DNA from: Aromatoleum bremense
GTDB taxonomy: Bacteria > Pseudomonadota > Gammaproteobacteria > Burkholderiales > Rhodocyclaceae
Length of the DNA stretch: 64,000 bases
Direction of reading: 5' to 3'
Assembly: GCF_017894365.1 (NCBI RefSeq)
Contig: NZ_CP059467.1
Location: forward strand, 620,001 to 684,000
Part shown: piece after piece, positions 56,215 through 64,000 of the stretch
Numbering within the stretch: position 1 is the stretch's first letter
Layout of the letters: each line of letters opens with the position of its first letter
Notes under the pieces: model-generated
What the model saw: only the letters and a program-made list of their open reading frames with translations
The model's database searches: none
Told to the model about the DNA's origin: nothing
Made by a program: the position numbers and the translations under genes

Positions 56215-57057
56215 ATGCGTTTCGAAGGTTCACAAGACTACGTCACCACTCCTGACCTGATGCTGGCAGTCAATGCCGCGATCAAACTGCAGCGCCCGCT
56301 ACTGATCAAGGGCGAACCGGGCACCGGCAAGACCATGCTGGCCGAGCAGGTCGCCGACGCGCTGGGTGTTCCGCTGCTGCAGTGGCACATCAAGTCGACG
56401 ACCAAGGCCCAGCAGGGGCTGTACGAATACGATGCAGTGTCCCGCCTGCGCGACTCGCAACTCGGCGAAGACCGCGTCAAGGACATCGCCAACTACATCC
56501 TCAAGGGCGTGCTGTGGCAGGCGTTCGACGCCGAAACGCCGACGGTCGTCCTGATCGACGAAATCGACAAAGCGGATATCGAATTCCCCAACGACCTGCT
56601 GCGCGAACTCGACCGCATGGAGTTCCACGTCTACGAGACCCGCGAGACGGTGCGCGCGCGTCATCGTCCGATCGTCTTCATCACGTCGAACAACGAAAAA
56701 GAGCTGCCGGACGCGTTCCTGCGCCGCTGCTTTTTCCATTACATCCGCTTCCCCGATCGCGACACGATGCAGCGCATCGTCGATGTCCATTTCCCGGGAC
56801 TCAAGCGCGACCTGCTGCGCGAGGCGCTGGAAGTATTCTTCGGCCTGCGCGACGTGCCCGGCCTGAAGAAGAAGCCGTCGACCTCGGAACTGATCGACTG
56901 GCTCAAGCTCCTCGTCGCCGAAGACATTCCGCCCGAAGCGCTGCGGGCAAAGGACCAGCAGGCCGCGGTCCCGCCGCTTGCCGGCGCACTGCTGAAGAAC
57001 GAGCAGGACCTTCACCTGTTCGAACGGCTGGTGTTCATGGCGCGCAACAACCGTTGA
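56215..57057 (+). CDS. MoxR-family AAA+ ATPase
   Basis: MoxR ATPases act as chaperones for enzyme maturation, usually with a VWA partner. The 280-residue protein has Walker A GEPGTGKT (33-40), Walker B VVLIDEIDKAD (about 115-125), the sensor stretch FITSNNEKELPDAFLRRC with the arginine finger, and a C-terminal lid domain. The VWA gene follows after 126 bp. Confidence 0.93.
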   Translation: MRFEGSQDYVTTPDLMLAVNAAIKLQRPLLIKGEPGTGKTMLAEQVADALGVPLLQWHIKSTTKAQQGLYEYDAVSRLRDSQLGEDRVKDIANYILKGVLWQAFDAETPTVVLIDEIDKADIEFPNDLLRELDRMEFHVYETRETVRARHRPIVFITSNNEKELPDAFLRRCFFHYIRFPDRDTMQRIVDVHFPGLKRDLLREALEVFFGLRDVPGLKKKPSTSELIDWLKLLVAEDIPPEALRAKDQQAAVPPLAGALLKNEQDLHLFERLVFMARNNR

Positions 57058-57183
57058 CGATCGGGCGTTTGCCCGACTGTTTTCCCGGCATTGCCACCGC
57101 GCTCGCCACAAGAAATCATCTCGAAGTCTTCCCCGGGGTGCTCGAATTCGGGCCCCTGGGCGATTTCGGGAACGGAGCGGATC

Positions 57184-58362
57184 ATGCTTATCGACTTTTT
57201 TCTGCATCTGAAAGCGGGCCACCTCAAGGTGTCCACTCGCGAGTTCCTGACGCTCCTCGAAGGACTCCGTGACGGCGCCTGCAGCCACAGCATCGACGAA
57301 TTCTATTTCTACGCCCGCACCTGCCTCGTCAAGGACGAGTCACATTACGACCGTTTCGACGCGGCATTCGGGAGCTACTTCAAGGGAGTCACCGAGATTC
57401 CGGGGCTCGAAGCGGAGCTGCCGCAGGAATGGCTGCAGGCGATGATGAAGAAGCATCTTTCGCCCGAGGACAAGGCGAAGCTCGAAAAGCTCGGCTGGGA
57501 CAAGCTGATGGAAGAATTCCGCAAGCGGCTCGGCGAGCAGAAGGAGCGTCATCAGGGCGGCTCGAAATGGATCGGCACCGGTGGCAGCTCGCCGTTCGGC
57601 AACAACGGCTACCATCCGGAAGGCATCCGCGTCGGCGGCGAATCAGCCGGCAACCGGACGGCGATCAAGGTCTGGGAGAAGCGCGAATACCGCAACCTCG
57701 ACGATTCGGTCGAGCTCGGCACCCGCAACATCAAGGTCGCGCTGCGGCGGCTGCGGCGGTTTGCGCGGCAAGGCGCGGCCGACGAGCTCGATCTCGATGG
57801 AACCATCGCCGCGACGGCACGAAACGCCGGCTGGCTCGATCTGATGATGCGCCCGGAACGGCACAACGCGGTGAAAGTGCTGCTGTTTCTCGACGTCGGC
57901 GGCTCGATGGACGACCATATCAAGGTTTGCGAGGAGATGTTCTCGGCGTGCCGCAGCGAGTTCAAGCACCTCGAGTATTTCTATTTCCACAACTGCGTCT
58001 ACGAAAAAGTCTGGCGCGACAGTTCGCGGCGCCACGCCGAGAACATCGCAGTCTCCGACCTGCTCCACCGCTACGGCCCCGACTACAAGCTGATCTTCGT
58101 CGGCGACGCGACGATGAGCCCGTACGAGATCCTGCACCCACACGGTTCGATCGAACACATGAACACCGAGCCAGGCGCGGCGTGGCTGCGCCGCCTGCTT
58201 GACGCATGGCCGGCAGCGGCATGGCTCAACCCCGAACCGGAACACCTGTGGCCTTACCGCAAGTCGATTGAAATCGTCGATCAGATCATGGGCGGGAGGA
58301 TGTTTCCGATGACGCTCGGCGGACTCGAGCGGGCGATGCAGCAGTTGTCGAAGAAGCAGTAA
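57184..58362 (+). CDS. VWA-domain protein of the CoxE-like group, MoxR partner
   Basis: The 392-residue protein starts MLIDFFLHLKAGHLKVSTRE, an N-terminal helical region typical of this group, followed from about residue 230 by a von Willebrand A domain. Its MIDAS motif reads D237-V-G-G-S241, with Gly in place of the first Ser; I recall this as normal for the subfamily. It likely works with the upstream ATPase in activating an unidentified target. The 3' end carries a 16-bp tandem duplication across the stop. Confidence 0.9.
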   Translation: MLIDFFLHLKAGHLKVSTREFLTLLEGLRDGACSHSIDEFYFYARTCLVKDESHYDRFDAAFGSYFKGVTEIPGLEAELPQEWLQAMMKKHLSPEDKAKLEKLGWDKLMEEFRKRLGEQKERHQGGSKWIGTGGSSPFGNNGYHPEGIRVGGESAGNRTAIKVWEKREYRNLDDSVELGTRNIKVALRRLRRFARQGAADELDLDGTIAATARNAGWLDLMMRPERHNAVKVLLFLDVGGSMDDHIKVCEEMFSACRSEFKHLEYFYFHNCVYEKVWRDSSRRHAENIAVSDLLHRYGPDYKLIFVGDATMSPYEILHPHGSIEHMNTEPGAAWLRRLLDAWPAAAWLNPEPEHLWPYRKSIEIVDQIMGGRMFPMTLGGLERAMQQLSKKQ

Positions 58363-58382
58363 AAGCAAGAAGCAGTAAAAGC
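58351..58382. repeat. Perfect 16-bp tandem duplication across the VWA-gene stop codon
   Basis: AAGAAGCAGTAAAAGC occurs twice in tandem (58351-58366 and 58367-58382). The first copy encodes the last residues KKQ and the stop. The second copy is downstream and untranslated. Confidence 0.9.
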
Positions 58383-58389
58383 AAAAAAG

Positions 58390-58409
58390 AAGCGGCCCGA
58401 AGGCCGCTT
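58390..58409. terminator. Bidirectional terminator between the VWA gene and marR
   Basis: AAGCGGCC-CGAA-GGCCGCTT forms an 8-bp stem with a stable tetraloop. The plus strand continues TTTC weakly. The minus strand continues CTTCTTTTTTGC, a good T-rich tract for marR. Confidence 0.8.
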
Positions 58410-58468
58410 TCAAACTGCTGTCCGCACGTTCGCGAGACGATCGCCGGATGAACCGCCGGCGCGGTTTC

Positions 58469-58984
58469 CTACTCCGTAAAGGGCAAGGGCTGCATGCCGA
58501 AGCCCTCGTCCAGATCCTTGATCTGCCGCAGCAGACCGTCGAGTTCACGCTGCAGGCGCATCAGCGCATCTTCGTCGAGCAAGCGCAGCGCCTCGGGGAG
58601 CACACCCCGCGCGGGCGACGGAGAACGCTTGAGCAGATCGCGCCCTGCATCAGTCAGGTACAGACGGACGACGCGCTGGTCGGCGCTCGTGCGCTCCTTC
58701 CGGACCAGCTTTGCCGACTCGAGCTTGTCCACCATGTTCGACGCGGTCGACTGGTGTAGCGCCATTCTTCCCGCCAGTTCCCCGACCCGCAGCCCCTCCG
58801 CTTCATTGAGTTCCTGCAGCGCCCACAACTGGGCACCGGTGACGCCACTTTTGCGCTCGATCCACTGCGAATGACGCTGCGCAGTCCGGATGAGTACGCG
58901 AAAACGCTGCAAAACCGACAAGGGCGAAACCGATGACTTGCGTTCCGGGGATTTTGTCAAGGTCGAAGACTGCTCTTGCGACAT
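58469..58984 (-). CDS. MarR-family transcriptional regulator
   Basis: The 171-residue protein has the winged-helix DNA-binding domain of MarR: GVTGAQLWALQELNEAEGLR, LAGRMALHQSTASNMVDKLE as recognition helix region, and the wing RKERTSADQRVVRLYLTDAG. The N-terminal 20 residues are polar and disordered. It is divergent from a ClC antiporter gene. Its promoter holds a palindrome suited to autoregulation. The ligand is unknown. Confidence 0.93.
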   Translation of the reverse strand: MSQEQSSTLTKSPERKSSVSPLSVLQRFRVLIRTAQRHSQWIERKSGVTGAQLWALQELNEAEGLRVGELAGRMALHQSTASNMVDKLESAKLVRKERTSADQRVVRLYLTDAGRDLLKRSPSPARGVLPEALRLLDEDALMRLQRELDGLLRQIKDLDEGFGMQPLPFTE

Positions 58985-58998
58985 GAATCAGGGCTCCA

Positions 58999-59027
58999 AC
59001 TATATTTACTTGTGAAATATTTGTCAA
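58999..59027 (-). promoter_or_regulatory. marR promoter with embedded operator palindrome
   Basis: On the minus strand: TTGACA (59027-59022), 17 nt, TATAGT (59004-58999). It is the best sigma-70 promoter in the window. The leader to the ATG would be about 8-10 nt. The spacer and -35 lie in an imperfect palindrome TTGnnAAATATTTnnCAA (59010-59027), 14 of 18 symmetric. Confidence 0.75.
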
Positions 59028-59254
59028 AAACATTTAACAGCTACACGCGGCGCGGGTATCGTAGCGGAAAGGGGATTCGCGGCGTACCGTGCTTTGGGTA
59101 AAAGACGACACCTTTCCCGATAAGCACGAGAACATGGTAAGCAGAACCTCAATGGCCACTTTCCCCGCACAGAGCAGGGTTTCACTCTCGTCGCAATGCA
59201 TCCGCCACCAAGCTGGCGGACGACTGTCCAGCATACTGACTGACTCCTCTCATC

Positions 59255-60664
59255 GTGCCCCTCGATCCGCCAGGCGATAACGAAACCGCTTCCGGCCGCG
59301 CCCTGAGACAGTTCGCCCGCAGCAGCCGACGCTATGCGTTACCGTGGCTGTCGGTCGGCCGCTGGAGCAAGCGCATCCTGCTGGTCGGCGCGGCGCTGCT
59401 GGCCGGTCTCATTGCGATCCTCTTCGCGATCGGCGCCGATCTCGCCATCGACGCGCATCAACGCGTCATGGACGTGTCGCCGTGGCTGTCCCTGCTGGTC
59501 GCACCCGCGGGCTTTGCGGCGATGGCATGGATCGCCCGGCGATTTTTCCCCGGCACACAAGGAAGCGGCATCCCGCAGGCGATTGCCGCCTCGATGACCG
59601 ACGACCGGCGCATTCGCCACAAACTGCTGTCGTTTCGGATCGCGATCGCGAAAGTCCTGTTGACGCTGGGCGGACTCCTGTCAGGGGGTTCGATCGGCCG
59701 GGAAGGGCCTTCGGTGCAGATTGGCGCCTCGGTCATGCACATGCTCGCCGGACGCAAGAAAGCGCGCGTCGCGTCAAGCCGCGACCTGATCGTCGCCGGC
59801 AGCGGCGCCGGCATCGCGGCGGCGTTCAATACCCCGCTCGGCGGCATCATGTTCGCGATCGAGGAAATGTGCCGCCACCGGGCCTTTCGCGCGAACAGCA
59901 CGACGCTCATCGCCGTGATCTTCGCCGGGCTGATGTCGCTCGGGGTGCTCGGCAACTACACCTACTTCGGTCGCACGCCCGCGGCTCTGACGTGGCCGGC
60001 GGGGATCTGGCCGGTGTTGATGTGCGGCGCAGCCGGCGGCGTGCTGGGCGGACTTTTCAGCCGCCTGCTGATCGCATCCTCGCGCGGGCTGCCCGGCACG
60101 ATCGGGGAGTTCTCGCGCAGTCGGCCGATCGCCTTCGCGGCCGCCTGCGGCCTCGGCACCGCGATCATCGGCCTGATGAGCGGGGGGCTTACGTATGGCA
60201 CCGGCTATGCGGAATCGAAGGCCGCGCTCGAAGGCTCGGCCGCGCTGCCCTTCTACTTCCTGATCGCGAAGATGGCCGCGATCTGGCTCGCGTTCCTCAG
60301 CCGCATCCCGGCCGGCATCTTCGCTCCGGCGCTCGCCGTCGGCGCCGGGCTGGGCGCCGACCTCGCGATCCTTTTGCCCGAAGAACACAGCGCGGCGATT
60401 CTGGTCCTCGGCATGGTCGCGTTCCTCGCGGGCATGACGCAGACGCCGATCACGTCCTTCGTCATCGTCATGGAGATGACCGCGAACCACGAGATGCTGC
60501 TGCCGCTGATGGCGACGGCGGTTGTCGCTCACGCCTTTTCGAAGTCGGTCGCACCGGTCCCGCTCTACCACGCGCTCTCATATCCGACGTTGCGCCATGC
60601 CACCGCGCAGGTACGGGGCGAAAGCGCAATGCTGCCTGCCGGCAGTCGCAGCTCGGGAAAATAA
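59255..60664 (+). CDS. ClC-family chloride/proton antiporter
   Basis: The 469-residue inner-membrane protein has the three ClC selectivity-filter motifs: GSGIPQ (103-108), GREGP (148-152) with gating Glu150, and GIFAPAL. The internal proton glutamate is also present (AIEEM at 201-205), so a coupled antiporter is more likely than a channel. About ten or more hydrophobic helices are visible. The start is a GTG at 59255; the exact N-terminus is uncertain. It is 270 bp from divergent marR. Confidence 0.92.
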   Translation: MPLDPPGDNETASGRALRQFARSSRRYALPWLSVGRWSKRILLVGAALLAGLIAILFAIGADLAIDAHQRVMDVSPWLSLLVAPAGFAAMAWIARRFFPGTQGSGIPQAIAASMTDDRRIRHKLLSFRIAIAKVLLTLGGLLSGGSIGREGPSVQIGASVMHMLAGRKKARVASSRDLIVAGSGAGIAAAFNTPLGGIMFAIEEMCRHRAFRANSTTLIAVIFAGLMSLGVLGNYTYFGRTPAALTWPAGIWPVLMCGAAGGVLGGLFSRLLIASSRGLPGTIGEFSRSRPIAFAAACGLGTAIIGLMSGGLTYGTGYAESKAALEGSAALPFYFLIAKMAAIWLAFLSRIPAGIFAPALAVGAGLGADLAILLPEEHSAAILVLGMVAFLAGMTQTPITSFVIVMEMTANHEMLLPLMATAVVAHAFSKSVAPVPLYHALSYPTLRHATAQVRGESAMLPAGSRSSGK

Positions 60665-60696
60665 AAAACGCCACATACCGTATGGGTACATGGCGT
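60657..60696 (-). terminator. Rho-independent terminator of htpG
   Basis: On the minus strand ACGCCATGTACC pairs with GGTATGTGGCGT (12 bp, two G-U) around a 5-nt loop, then TTTTTTATTTT. It lies 37 bp past the htpG stop and overlaps the end of the converging ClC gene. Confidence 0.88.
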
Positions 60697-60732
60697 CGTC
60701 GCATCGCGCGGGCGCGCAGCCCGCCACGGCGC

Positions 60733-62679
60733 TCAGTCCGCGCCGGCGGAACTGCCCATCGCCATCATCAACTGGTTGATTCGTTTCACGAACGTCGCGG
60801 GGTCGTCGAGCGTGCCGCCCTCGGCGAGCAATGCCTGGTCGAACAGCACGGCCGCCCAGTCGTCGAACTGGCGTTCCTCGTATTTCAAACGCATCACGGC
60901 CGGGTGCTGCGGGTTGATCTCGAGGATCGGCTTCGACGCCGGCGCCTGCTGGCCGGCGGCTTTCAGGATCCGCGCGAGGTTCATCCCGACGTCGTGCTCG
61001 TCGGCGACGAGGCAGGCCGGCGAATCGGTCAGGCGGTGGGTGACGCGGACTTCCTTGACGCGCTCGCCGAGGCTCGCCTTCATTTTCTCGAGCAGTTCCT
61101 TGTACTCGTCGGCGGCCTTCTCGGTTTCCTTCTTCTCCATCTCGTCTTCGAGCTTGCCGAGGTCGAGGCCGCCCTTCGCGACGGATACCAGCGGCTTGCC
61201 GTCGAATTCCGGCAGGTTGCCGATGACCCACTCGTCGACCCGGTCGGTCAGCAGCAGCACCTCGATGCCCTTCTTGCGGAAGATTTCGAGATGCGGGCTG
61301 TTCTTCGCCGCGTTGAACGATTCGGCGGTGACGTAATAGATCTTGTCCTGGCCTTCCTTCATGCGGCCGATGTAATCGGCGAGCGACACGACTTCATCCG
61401 GCGTGTCGGCGTGGGTGGAGGCGAAGCGCAGCAAGCCGGCGATCTTGTCCTTGTTCGCGAAATCCTCGCCGACGCCTTCCTTCAGCACGCGGCCGAATTC
61501 CTTCCAGAAGGTCGCGTATTTTTCCTTGTCGGCGGCGTCGTCGCTTGTGGCGAGGCTCTCGAGCAGGCCCAGCACCTTCTTCGTGCAGCCCGAGCGGATG
61601 GTGTCGATGTCCTTGCTCTCCTGCAGGATTTCGCGCGACACGTTGAGCGGCAGGTCGCTCGAATCGACCACGCCGCGCACGAAGCGCAGGTAGGCGGGCA
61701 TCAGCTTCTCGGCGTCGTCCATGATGAACACGCGCTTGACGTAGAGCTTGATGCCGTGGCGCGCGTTGCGGTCCCACATGTCGAACGGCGCGTGCGACGG
61801 GATGTAGAGCAGCTGCGTGTATTCGTGGCGGCCTTCGACGCGCGCGTGAGTCCATGCCAGCGGCTCGTCGAAGTCGTGCCCGACGTGCTTATAGAAGCCC
61901 TTGTATTCCTCTTCGGTGATGTCGTTCCTGGAGCGGGTCCACAGTGCGTTCGCCTGGTTGACCGTCTCGTCCTCCTCGGTCACGACCTGCTCGTTCTTGT
62001 CCTTGTCCCACTCTTCCTTCTTCATCAGGATCGGCTGGACGATGTGGTCCGAATACTTGCGGATCAGGCCGCGCAGCTTCCATCCCGACAGCAGGTCTTC
62101 CTGGCCTTCGCGCAGGTGCAGCGTGATCTCGGTGCCGCGCGCGGCCTTGTCGATCGCTTCGACGGTGTATTCGCCGGCCGCGTCGCCGGTCATTGCGCAT
62201 TCCCACTTCACACCTTCGCCCGCCGCCAGACCCGCGCGCCGCGTGACCACTGTCACCTTGTCGGCGACGATGAACGCCGAGTAGAAGCCGACCCCGAACT
62301 GGCCGATCAGGTGCGCGTCCTTCTTCTGATCGCCCGTGAGCTGCGAGAAGAATTCCTTTGTCCCGGATTTGGCGATCGTGCCGAGGTGCGCGATCACTTC
62401 CTCGCGACTCATGCCGATGCCGTTGTCCGACACGGTGACCGTCTTCGCATCGCTGTCGAAGCCGATGCGGATCGCCAGCTCGCTGTCGCCTTCGAACAGC
62501 TCCGGTTTGTCGAGCGCTTCGAAACGCAGCTTGTCGCACGCGTCCGATGCGTTGGAAACCAGTTCGCGGAGGAATATTTCGCGGTTCGAGTACAGCGAGT
62601 GGATCATCAGGTGAAGCAGCTGCTTCACCTCGGCCTGGAAATTGAGGGTCTGAGCGCCTGCGGCGTGCTCGGTCGTCAT
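60733..62679 (-). CDS. htpG: HtpG, Hsp90-family chaperone
   Basis: HtpG remodels client proteins with ATP. The 648-residue protein has the GHKL ATPase domain (about 1-230) with [25 protein letters not shown] and [13 protein letters not shown] middle domain follows (about 245-500, [12 protein letters not shown]), then the C-terminal dimerisation domain (about 515-630). It has its own sigma-32-like promoter and a terminator. Confidence 0.97.
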   Translation of the reverse strand: MTTEHAAGAQTLNFQAEVKQLLHLMIHSLYSNREIFLRELVSNASDACDKLRFEALDKPELFEGDSELAIRIGFDSDAKTVTVSDNGIGMSREEVIAHLGTIAKSGTKEFFSQLTGDQKKDAHLIGQFGVGFYSAFIVADKVTVVTRRAGLAAGEGVKWECAMTGDAAGEYTVEAIDKAARGTEITLHLREGQEDLLSGWKLRGLIRKYSDHIVQPILMKKEEWDKDKNEQVVTEEDETVNQANALWTRSRNDITEEEYKGFYKHVGHDFDEPLAWTHARVEGRHEYTQLLYIPSHAPFDMWDRNARHGIKLYVKRVFIMDDAEKLMPAYLRFVRGVVDSSDLPLNVSREILQESKDIDTIRSGCTKKVLGLLESLATSDDAADKEKYATFWKEFGRVLKEGVGEDFANKDKIAGLLRFASTHADTPDEVVSLADYIGRMKEGQDKIYYVTAESFNAAKNSPHLEIFRKKGIEVLLLTDRVDEWVIGNLPEFDGKPLVSVAKGGLDLGKLEDEMEKKETEKAADEYKELLEKMKASLGERVKEVRVTHRLTDSPACLVADEHDVGMNLARILKAAGQQAPASKPILEINPQHPAVMRLKYEERQFDDWAAVLFDQALLAEGGTLDDPATFVKRINQLMMAMGSSAGAD

Positions 62680-62689
62680 TGCGTGAACT

Positions 62690-62718
62690 CCATCTGCTGA
62701 TTAACGCGCAGCAGATGG
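62690..62718. repeat. Perfect inverted repeat over the htpG -10 and start region
   Basis: CCATCTGCTG (62690-62699), spacer of 9 nt, CAGCAGATGG (62709-62718). Arms are 10 bp and fully symmetric. It overlaps the -10 of the htpG promoter and covers the predicted start of transcription. The 9-nt spacer recalls CIRCE operators, but the arm sequence is unrelated. Confidence 0.75.
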
Positions 62719-62741
62719 GAGCGGAGAGCCCGGATTTCAAG
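62713..62741 (-). promoter_or_regulatory. Sigma-32 (heat-shock) promoter of htpG
   Basis: On the minus strand CTTGAAA (62741-62735; perfect), 14 nt, TCCCATCT (62720-62713; seven of eight). The predicted transcript starts near 62706, about 27 nt before the ATG. Confidence 0.85.
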
Positions 62742-62754
62742 CCCCCGCACGAGA

Positions 62755-63315
62755 TCAGACGTAGCGGATCTCGACCACTTCGATTTCGCGCGGCCCGGCC
62801 GGACTCATGAAGCGCACGACGTCGCCTTCGCGCGCCTTGAGCAGTGCCCGTGCGAGCGGCGAGATCCAGCTGATCCGGCCGACGCTGGCGTCGGCCTCGT
62901 CGACGCCGACGATCTGCCAGATCTGCTCGCTGCCGTCGTCACTGTCGACGTCGACGATGCTGACCGTGGCGCCGAAAAATACCTGGCCGATTTCCCGTTG
63001 GTCGGCGGGATCGACGACTTCGGCACTTTCGATGCGCTTGATCAGGAAACGGATGCGCCGGTCGATCTCGCGCAACCGTTTCTTGCCGTAGATGTAATCG
63101 CCATTCTCGGAACGGTCGCCATTCGACGCCGCCCAGGCGACGGTTTCGACCATCTTCGGCCGCTCGACGCGGACGAGGTGATCGAGTTCGCGGCGCAGGC
63201 TCTCATAACCGCGCCGCGTCATGTAGTTTTTCGCGCCGGCCGGCAGGCGCACCGCAACGGGTACCTCGTCGTCATCGTCGGCGCCGTCGTTTTCTGTCAC
63301 AAAGGCTTTGTTCAC
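62755..63315 (-). CDS. greB: Transcript cleavage factor GreB
   Basis: GreB enters the RNA polymerase secondary channel and triggers cleavage of backtracked RNA. The 186-residue protein has an acidic N-terminal extension of about 25 residues, then the coiled-coil tip with the catalytic acidic pair in ASNGDRSENGDYIYGKKRL, and the C-terminal FKBP-like domain with GRISWISPLARALL. The GREB signature GKKRLREIDRRIRFL distinguishes it from GreA. Confidence 0.94.
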   Translation of the reverse strand: MNKAFVTENDGADDDDEVPVAVRLPAGAKNYMTRRGYESLRRELDHLVRVERPKMVETVAWAASNGDRSENGDYIYGKKRLREIDRRIRFLIKRIESAEVVDPADQREIGQVFFGATVSIVDVDSDDGSEQIWQIVGVDEADASVGRISWISPLARALLKAREGDVVRFMSPAGPREIEVVEIRYV

Positions 63316-63377
63316 GATGGGTATCCAGTTCTTCGGGAAGGGCTTGCAGGAATGCGATACCGAATCTGAGAATCTTG

Positions 63378-63401
63378 TTTGCCAACCTTATTTGCCAACC
63401 T
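63378..63401. repeat. Short tandem repeat TTTGCCAACCT between the transglycosylase and greB genes
   Basis: TTTGCCAACCT at 63378-63388 and again at 63391-63401, with a 13-bp period. It lies in the greB upstream region; on the minus strand it reads AGGTTGGCAAA twice. Confidence 0.7.
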
Positions 63402-63414
63402 CTCTTGCCGGTCG

Positions 63415-64000
63415 TCAGCGCTCAGCGTACGCCTTTCTCAACAGTTCGAGCACCCGCCGACCGGCGCGGCCGTCGGGCTCGAGCCCCTGCCCGCGCTGGA
63501 ACTGCTGCACCGCTTCGCGCGAACGGGCACCGAGCACGCCGTCAGCCTCTCCGGCGTCGTAGCCGAGTTGCGACAACAATGCCTGCACTTCGCGCCGCTC
63601 GGCGCGGGACAGGCCCGGGTCGTCGGTCGGCCACGAGGCGCGGAACGGCTCGCCGCCGCGGAGGCGATCGGACAAATGGGCGATCGCGAGCGCGTAGCTT
63701 TCGGCTGCGTTATAGGAATACAACGCATCGAAATTGCGCAGGACGAGGAAAGCCGGGCCCCGCTCGCCGGCGGGGAGCAGCAGGCCGGCGGCTTCGGTGC
63801 CCGGCTCGATCGCGCTTCCGTCCGCGCGCCGCACGCCGAGTGCGACCCATTCGGACAGCGCCCGTTTGTTGCGGCGTCCGGCGAGTTCGGCGTCGAAGTC
63901 GGGCGGGAGAACGACTTCGAAACCCCATGGCCGGCCCGTCTGCCAGCCCGCCTCGCGCAGAAAATTCGCCGTCGAGGCGAGCGCATCGGGAACGCTGTCG
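63415..64000 (-). CDS. Lytic murein transglycosylase (MltB type), C-terminal part, cut by window edge
   Basis: The enzyme cleaves glycan strands of peptidoglycan. The visible 194 codons hold the end of the transglycosylase domain (NFLREAGWQTGRPWGFEV, then LLLPAGERGPAFLVLRNFDA and YSYNAAESYALAIAHLSDRL). A C-terminal peptidoglycan-binding domain follows (about the last 60 residues, LSQLGYDAGEADGVLGARS). The N-terminus and catalytic Glu lie beyond the window. The gene is upstream of greB in the same direction. Confidence 0.9.
   Translation of the reverse strand, partial: DSVPDALASTANFLREAGWQTGRPWGFEVVLPPDFDAELAGRRNKRALSEWVALGVRRADGSAIEPGTEAAGLLLPAGERGPAFLVLRNFDALYSYNAAESYALAIAHLSDRLRGGEPFRASWPTDDPGLSRAERREVQALLSQLGYDAGEADGVLGARSREAVQQFQRGQGLEPDGRAGRRVLELLRKAYAER

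Noticed and set aside
59344..62700. Open plus-strand frame of 1118 codons across the ClC gene and htpG
   Set aside because: It is a frame shadow of ClC and an antisense of htpG, runs through a terminator and shows no domain.

Overview
This window reads as chromosomal DNA of a betaproteobacterium, most likely the Azoarcus/Aromatoleum/Thauera (Rhodocyclales) group. The evidence is high GC, wall-to-wall housekeeping genes with betaproteobacterial gene neighbourhoods, a complete type II secretion operon, an Rnf operon and a Bpt-type leucyltransferase. The genus is an inference from protein style and gene order; no search was run. I found no tRNA, rRNA, CRISPR array, prophage or recognisable defence system. 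The one mobile element is a complete IS5-type insertion sequence.

Layout. 1-5.1 kb: proteostasis cluster tig-clpP-clpX-lon on the minus strand (lon cut by the window edge). 5.4-10.2 kb: prkA, a DUF444/YeaH VWA gene and spoVR. 10.3-15.1 kb: nnr, an HD-GYP protein, an EamA/DMT transporter and nadC. 15.2-24.6 kb: thrC, hom and alaA on the minus strand. Hom and thrC are separated by a chemoreceptor gene broken by the insertion sequence and by an aldehyde dehydrogenase gene on the opposite strand. 24.8-30.4 kb: an Mth938-type gene, bcp, a PIN-PhoH ATPase, a cNMP/CBS/nucleotidyltransferase protein, a DnaQ-fold exonuclease with two changed catalytic Asp, and an NlpC/P60 peptidase. 30.4-31.9 kb: a DUF2325 gene and an iron-binding protein gene, divergent around Fur-like boxes. 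32.0-42.5 kb: gspCDEFGHIJKLMN, preceded by an 11-codon leader ORF. 43-46.3 kb: a small pseudo-receiver, then fbpB and fbpC (divergent), which should complete the iron transporter begun 12 kb earlier. 46.3-54.9 kb: aat, bpt, pyrD, rnfABCDGE and nth. 54.9-58.4 kb: DUF1841, two small cytochromes c, and a MoxR ATPase with its VWA partner. 58.5-64 kb: marR, a ClC antiporter, htpG, greB and a lytic transglycosylase cut by the right edge.

How parts work together. ClpXP, Lon, trigger factor and HtpG are the folding and proteolysis set. Both lon and htpG carry sigma-32-like promoters that I could read directly, and each -10 element lies in an inverted repeat. Aat and Bpt add N-terminal destabilising residues for Clp-dependent turnover. 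FbpA, FbpB and FbpC form one ferric-iron ABC importer whose genes lie in two places, each with a candidate Fur site. RnfABCDGE moves electrons between ferredoxin and NAD.

Most striking observations: (1) the insertion sequence sits inside a cytoplasmic chemoreceptor gene with a 4-bp target duplication, and removing it on paper restores one 505-codon-class frame; the receptor has a sigma-28-like promoter. (2) A perfect 10-bp inverted repeat with a 9-nt spacer overlaps the htpG -10, resembling CIRCE geometry but with unrelated sequence. (3) The exonuclease fused into the nucleotidyltransferase operon has Asp to Asn at two metal-binding positions. (4) An 11-residue leader peptide with a strong Shine-Dalgarno overlaps the start of gspC. 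I see no clear undescribed multi-gene system; these are the strongest leads.
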